Positions 6,134 to 8,420 of a stretch of DNA of 8,420 nt are shown in pieces. The stretch covers positions 1 through 8,420 of the forward strand of contig JASGFB010000144.1 in the NCBI GenBank assembly GCA_047605765.1, given 5' to 3'. A program made the translations under genes and the position numbers. Positions within the stretch are counted from its first letter, which is position 1; each line of letters opens with the position of its first letter. The notes under the pieces were generated by a model, which had not been told where the DNA came from, made no database searches, and saw only the letters and a list, made by a program, of their open reading frames with translations. Source of the stretch: JBGVSA01 sp047605765 (lineage in GTDB: Bacteria > Pseudomonadota > Gammaproteobacteria > Burkholderiales > Rhodocyclaceae).

Positions 6134-6613
6134 TCAGCCGCGCCGGGCCGCTTCGATGGTCGCGATATCGATCTTGCGCATCCCCATCATCGCCTCGAAG
6201 GCGCGCCGGGCTGCTGCCGGGTCGGGGTCGGCGATGGCGGCGGTCAGGGCATGCGGGGTGATCTGCCATGACAGACCCCATTTGTCCTTGCACCAGCCGC
6301 ATTCGCTTTCCTTGCCGCCGTGGTCGATGATGGCGTTCCACAGGCGATCGGTTTCGGCCTGATCATCGGTCATCACCTGGAACGAAAAAGCTTCGCTGTG
6401 GGGGAATTCCGGGCCCCCGTTGAGCCCCAGGCAGGGGATGCCGATGACGGTGAATTCCACCGTCAGCACGTCGCCCTCCTTGCCGGCCGGATAGTCGCCG
6501 GGCGCGCGCAGCACCGTGCCGACCGCGCTATCGGGAAAGGTTCTGGCGTAGAACTGGGCGGCCTCCAGCGCGGTACCGTCATACCAGAGACAAATCGTGT
6601 TCTTGCGGGTCAC
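6134..6613 (-). CDS. PhnB-like VOC (glyoxalase/bleomycin-resistance fold) protein
   Basis: A 159-residue soluble protein of the PhnB-like vicinal-oxygen-chelate group, whose Pfam name, 3-demethylubiquinone-9 3-methyltransferase, is historical and does not prove that activity. Family signatures are WYDGTALEAAQFYARTFPDS (10-29), VEFTVIGIPCLGLNGGP (52-68), FSFQVMTDDQAETDRLW (76-92) and CGWCKDKWGLSWQITP (105-120). The length is normal for the family. The start is GTG at 6613, preceded on the minus strand by GGGAG (6625-6621) with 7 nt spacing; the longer frame upstream has no similarity to the family and overlaps the divergent gene. An overlapping ATG one base off (ATGTGA) stops at once. Members often act on small hydrophobic or electrophilic compounds, but substrate and metal use cannot be read here. 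It precedes the kinase on the same strand with a 156-bp gap. Confidence 0.9.
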   Translation of the reverse strand: MTRKNTICLWYDGTALEAAQFYARTFPDSAVGTVLRAPGDYPAGKEGDVLTVEFTVIGIPCLGLNGGPEFPHSEAFSFQVMTDDQAETDRLWNAIIDHGGKESECGWCKDKWGLSWQITPHALTAAIADPDPAAARRAFEAMMGMRKIDIATIEAARRG

Positions 6614-6778
6614 ATTCGTTCTCCCATGCGTGATTGATGCGTGCCCGCCGAGGGCCGCGCCGGCACGGCGGCAATCCACGTTCCTGCGCCCGGCGCCGCC
6701 CGATCCGCAGCAGCCCCCGCTCTCGTTGTACACCACGCCACGGGCATCCGCTTCGATCGCACCGGACGGCGCGCGGAC

Positions 6779-6807
6779 TTGACACTGCCGGCGCCGCGCC
6801 GCATCTT
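6779..6807 (+). promoter_or_regulatory. candidate promoter for the outer-membrane factor gene
   Basis: TTGACA (6779-6784) is a perfect -35 hexamer. Seventeen bases later CATCTT (6802-6807) keeps only A2, T3 and T6 of the -10 consensus. It points toward the outer-membrane factor gene 114 bp away. The weak -10 lies inside the large inverted repeat at 6788-6825, which suggests a regulated rather than constitutive promoter if it is real. The other 280 bp of this divergent intergenic region (6614-6920) hold no recognisable gene. Confidence 0.35.
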
Positions 6808-6825
6808 TGCGCGGCGTGGCGCCGG
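6788..6825. repeat. 15-bp-arm inverted repeat in the divergent intergenic region
   Basis: Arms 6788-6802 (starting CCGGCGCC) and 6811-6825 (ending GGCGCCGG) pair over 15 positions with a single mismatch (G6796 opposite T6817, a G-U pair in RNA) around the 8-nt loop ATCTTTGC. It starts 3 bp after the TTGACA hexamer. No T tract follows on either strand, so it is not a standard terminator. It could be an operator, a leader-RNA stem for the outer-membrane factor gene, or a barrier between the two divergent genes. Confidence 0.7.
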
Positions 6826-6920
6826 TGTGCGACGGAACCTCGGCGAGCGATCGGGCCCTAAGCCAGGGCGGTCGGCAGCACTCGCACCACCCGCCAAGCC
6901 CCCACGAAAGAGGATCACGC

Positions 6921-8420
6921 ATGTTCAGCCGTACCGCGCTGGCGGCCCGCCGCGGCGCGCTCTGTCTCACCCTCCCGCTGGTCGGATGCATGACCGTGGG
7001 CCCCAACTACCACGCACCGCAACTTTCCGGCACCGACGTACCCGCGCGCTGGACTTCGCCGGCCGCCCATCGCGACCACGCCCAGCCGATGCCCAGCGCC
7101 TGGTGGGCCGAACTGTCCGATCCGGCACTCGACCAACTGGTCGACACCGCCTTCCAGTACAGCCCGACCCTGGAAGCCGCCATGGCCCGCCTGAACGAAT
7201 CGCGCGCCTATCACACCCAGGCCAACGCCGCCGCCGGCCCCAGCACGGGCGCCAGTGCCGGTGGCCAGCGCGCCGACGCCAGCAAAACATCCGGCCCCAC
7301 CAACAGTGGCTGGTTCTCGCTGGATTCGTCCTGGGAGCTCGACCTGTTCGGCGCCGTCGCACGCGGCAAGGAAGGCGCCGCAGCGCGCGAAGAAGCGCAA
7401 CTGGCAACCCTGGCCGATGCGCGCGTGAGCCTGGCGGCCGACGTTGCCGACGCCTACCTGAGCCACCGCGCCTGCCAATCTGACCTGGCCCTCAGCGAGC
7501 AGGACGTCGAATCGCGCGAAGCCACCAGCAAGCTCACAGCCGAAAGCGTGGCCGCCGGCTTCACGGCGCCCTACCAGGCGATCCGCACCACCGCGTCGGT
7601 GGCCGAGGCGCGCACGCGCGTGGCCAGCGCACGCGCGCAATGCCAGCAACTGGAAAACCTCATCACCCGGCTGACCGGCATGGCGCGCCCCGAACTCGCC
7701 CGCTTGCTGGCGGTTTCGCCCACCGGGCTGGACCGCCTGCCCGAACCGCGCCGCTTCGACATCGCAATTCCGGCGCAGGCTGTCATGCAGCGGCCCGACG
7801 TACGCGCCGCCGAGCGCAACCTGGCCGCCACCTCGGCCGATATCGGCCTGGCCGAGGCCGACCGCTACCCGCGCGTGTCGCTCAACGGGGCGCTCGGCTA
7901 TTCGGTCACCGGCAACAGCGGAGGCGGCGGCCTGTCGCTCGGCACCTGGTCCTTCGGCCCCTCGCTGAGCCTGCCGATCTTCGACGGCGGCCGCCGCAGC
8001 GCTGCCGTCAAGGCCGCCCAGGCACGCTATGACGAAGCCCTGGCCGGCTACAAAGAAAAAGCGCGCAGCGCCATCCAGGACGTGGAAAACGCGCTCACTC
8101 GCTATGCCGCCGCGCATGAGCGCGCCGAAAACGCGCGCCTGGCAGCCAGCCAGTACCAACAGTTCTTCACCACCGTCGAACACCGTTACCGCGAAGGCGC
8201 CAGCAACCTGCTCGAACTGGAAGACGCGCGCCGCGCCATGCTCAGTGCCCAGCAGACCTTGCTCGGCGTGCAAAAAGAACGCCTGCAGGCCTGGATCACC
8301 CTCAACCGGGCCACCGGCGGCGGTGCCCAGTACGCGCCGGCGACGGTCCGCACCCAACCGGCACCCGCCGCGCCCCCGCAGGGGCGCGGGCGGGGGGGGG
8401 GGGGGGGGGGGGGGCGGGGG
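6921..8420 (+). CDS. NodT-family outer-membrane efflux lipoprotein (3' end not seen)
   Basis: The TolC-like outer-membrane channel of a tripartite efflux pump (RND or MFS type). The ATG at 6921 follows AAGAGGA (6908-6914) with 6 nt spacing. A lipoprotein signal peptide ends at the lipobox LVGC with C23, followed by the typical MTVGPNYHAP (24-33) and WWAELSDPALDQLVD (61-75). Two OEP repeats span about 65-255 and 280-465, with the family motifs SWELDLFG (137-144), QRPDVRAAERNLAATSADIG (290-309), ADRYPRVSLNG (313-323) and LPIFDGGRRSA (351-361). The homologous part ends near LNRATGGG (461-468), followed by a Pro/Ala-rich tail, so nearly the whole protein is present. The frame then enters the terminal G run without a stop, and residues after about 488 are not trustworthy. 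No adaptor or pump gene is visible on either side; they may lie beyond the end. The long minus-strand ORF opposite is a shadow. Confidence 0.93.
   Translation, partial: MFSRTALAARRGALCLTLPLVGCMTVGPNYHAPQLSGTDVPARWTSPAAHRDHAQPMPSAWWAELSDPALDQLVDTAFQYSPTLEAAMARLNESRAYHTQANAAAGPSTGASAGGQRADASKTSGPTNSGWFSLDSSWELDLFGAVARGKEGAAAREEAQLATLADARVSLAADVADAYLSHRACQSDLALSEQDVESREATSKLTAESVAAGFTAPYQAIRTTASVAEARTRVASARAQCQQLENLITRLTGMARPELARLLAVSPTGLDRLPEPRRFDIAIPAQAVMQRPDVRAAERNLAATSADIGLAEADRYPRVSLNGALGYSVTGNSGGGGLSLGTWSFGPSLSLPIFDGGRRSAAVKAAQARYDEALAGYKEKARSAIQDVENALTRYAAAHERAENARLAASQYQQFFTTVEHRYREGASNLLELEDARRAMLSAQQTLLGVQKERLQAWITLNRATGGGAQYAPATVRTQPAPAAPPQGRGRGGGGGGGRG
8370..8387. repeat. GC-only hairpin just before the terminal G run
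   Basis: GCGCCCC (8370-8376) and GGGGCGC (8381-8387) are perfect reverse complements around CGCA. It lies near the expected end of the outer-membrane factor gene and could be its terminator stem, but the following bases are the suspicious G run. Such a stem can also stall sequencing, which would explain the low-quality end. Confidence 0.5.
8392..8420. repeat. terminal poly-G run, probable sequencing artefact
   Basis: Twenty-three consecutive G (8392-8414), one C, then five G reach the last base. Two-colour short-read chemistry reports no signal as G, so a G run at an end directly after a GC hairpin is most simply an artefact. A genuine phase-variable homopolymer at the 3' end of the gene is possible but less likely. 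Confidence 0.75.

Noticed and set aside
2939..6271. A 1110-codon plus-strand ORF opposite the kinase gene
   Set aside because: It is antisense to a kinase with all catalytic motifs in the right order. Its translation is rich in Arg, Gly, Ala and Gln with no domain pattern, as expected for a shadow frame in GC-rich DNA.
6915..8357. A 480-codon minus-strand ORF at the right end
   Set aside because: The plus strand of the same stretch encodes a clear lipoprotein efflux channel with a ribosome-binding site and lipobox; the minus-strand frame is low-complexity Gly/Ala/Arg.

Overview
The window looks like the end of a contig from a GC-rich proteobacterium, most likely a betaproteobacterium of the Burkholderiales/Alcaligenaceae kind. 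That placement rests on high GC, long shadow ORFs opposite real genes, and the gene content, so it is an inference.

Left part (1-1694): a small chromosomal integron, probably a relic. A rightward integron-integrase ORF (714-1694) is preceded by a repeat-rich attI-like spacer (about 507-682). Leftward, away from the integrase, lies one gene cassette (about 42-506). It holds a DUF4288-like gene (143-493, minus strand) followed by an attC-like site with an R'' box, matched L boxes and one bulged base. This is the standard geometry: integrase divergent from the cassettes, cassette genes reading away from attI. The integrase carries two probable lesions. The well-placed Shine-Dalgarno/ATG pair at 669-685 is out of frame with the body and hits a stop after four codons. 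The second catalytic arginine (HxxR) is Gln. The cassette's far edge does not join another canonical cassette.

Middle part (1806-6613): three minus-strand genes in ordinary chromosomal style. In transcription order they are a PhnB-like VOC/glyoxalase-fold protein (GTG start), a large soluble hybrid sensor histidine kinase (PAS repeats, HisKA, HATPase, receiver) and a YdhP-type MFS efflux transporter. Gaps of about 156 and 221 bp argue against tight coupling.

Right part (6614-8420): a 307-bp divergent intergenic region with a 15-bp-arm hairpin just downstream of a perfect TTGACA hexamer, then a NodT-family outer-membrane efflux lipoprotein on the plus strand. That ORF runs off the end into a 23-base G run that looks like a sequencing or assembly artefact. 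Its periplasmic adaptor and inner-membrane pump are not visible and may lie beyond the end.

No rRNA, tRNA, CRISPR array or complete insertion sequence was seen.
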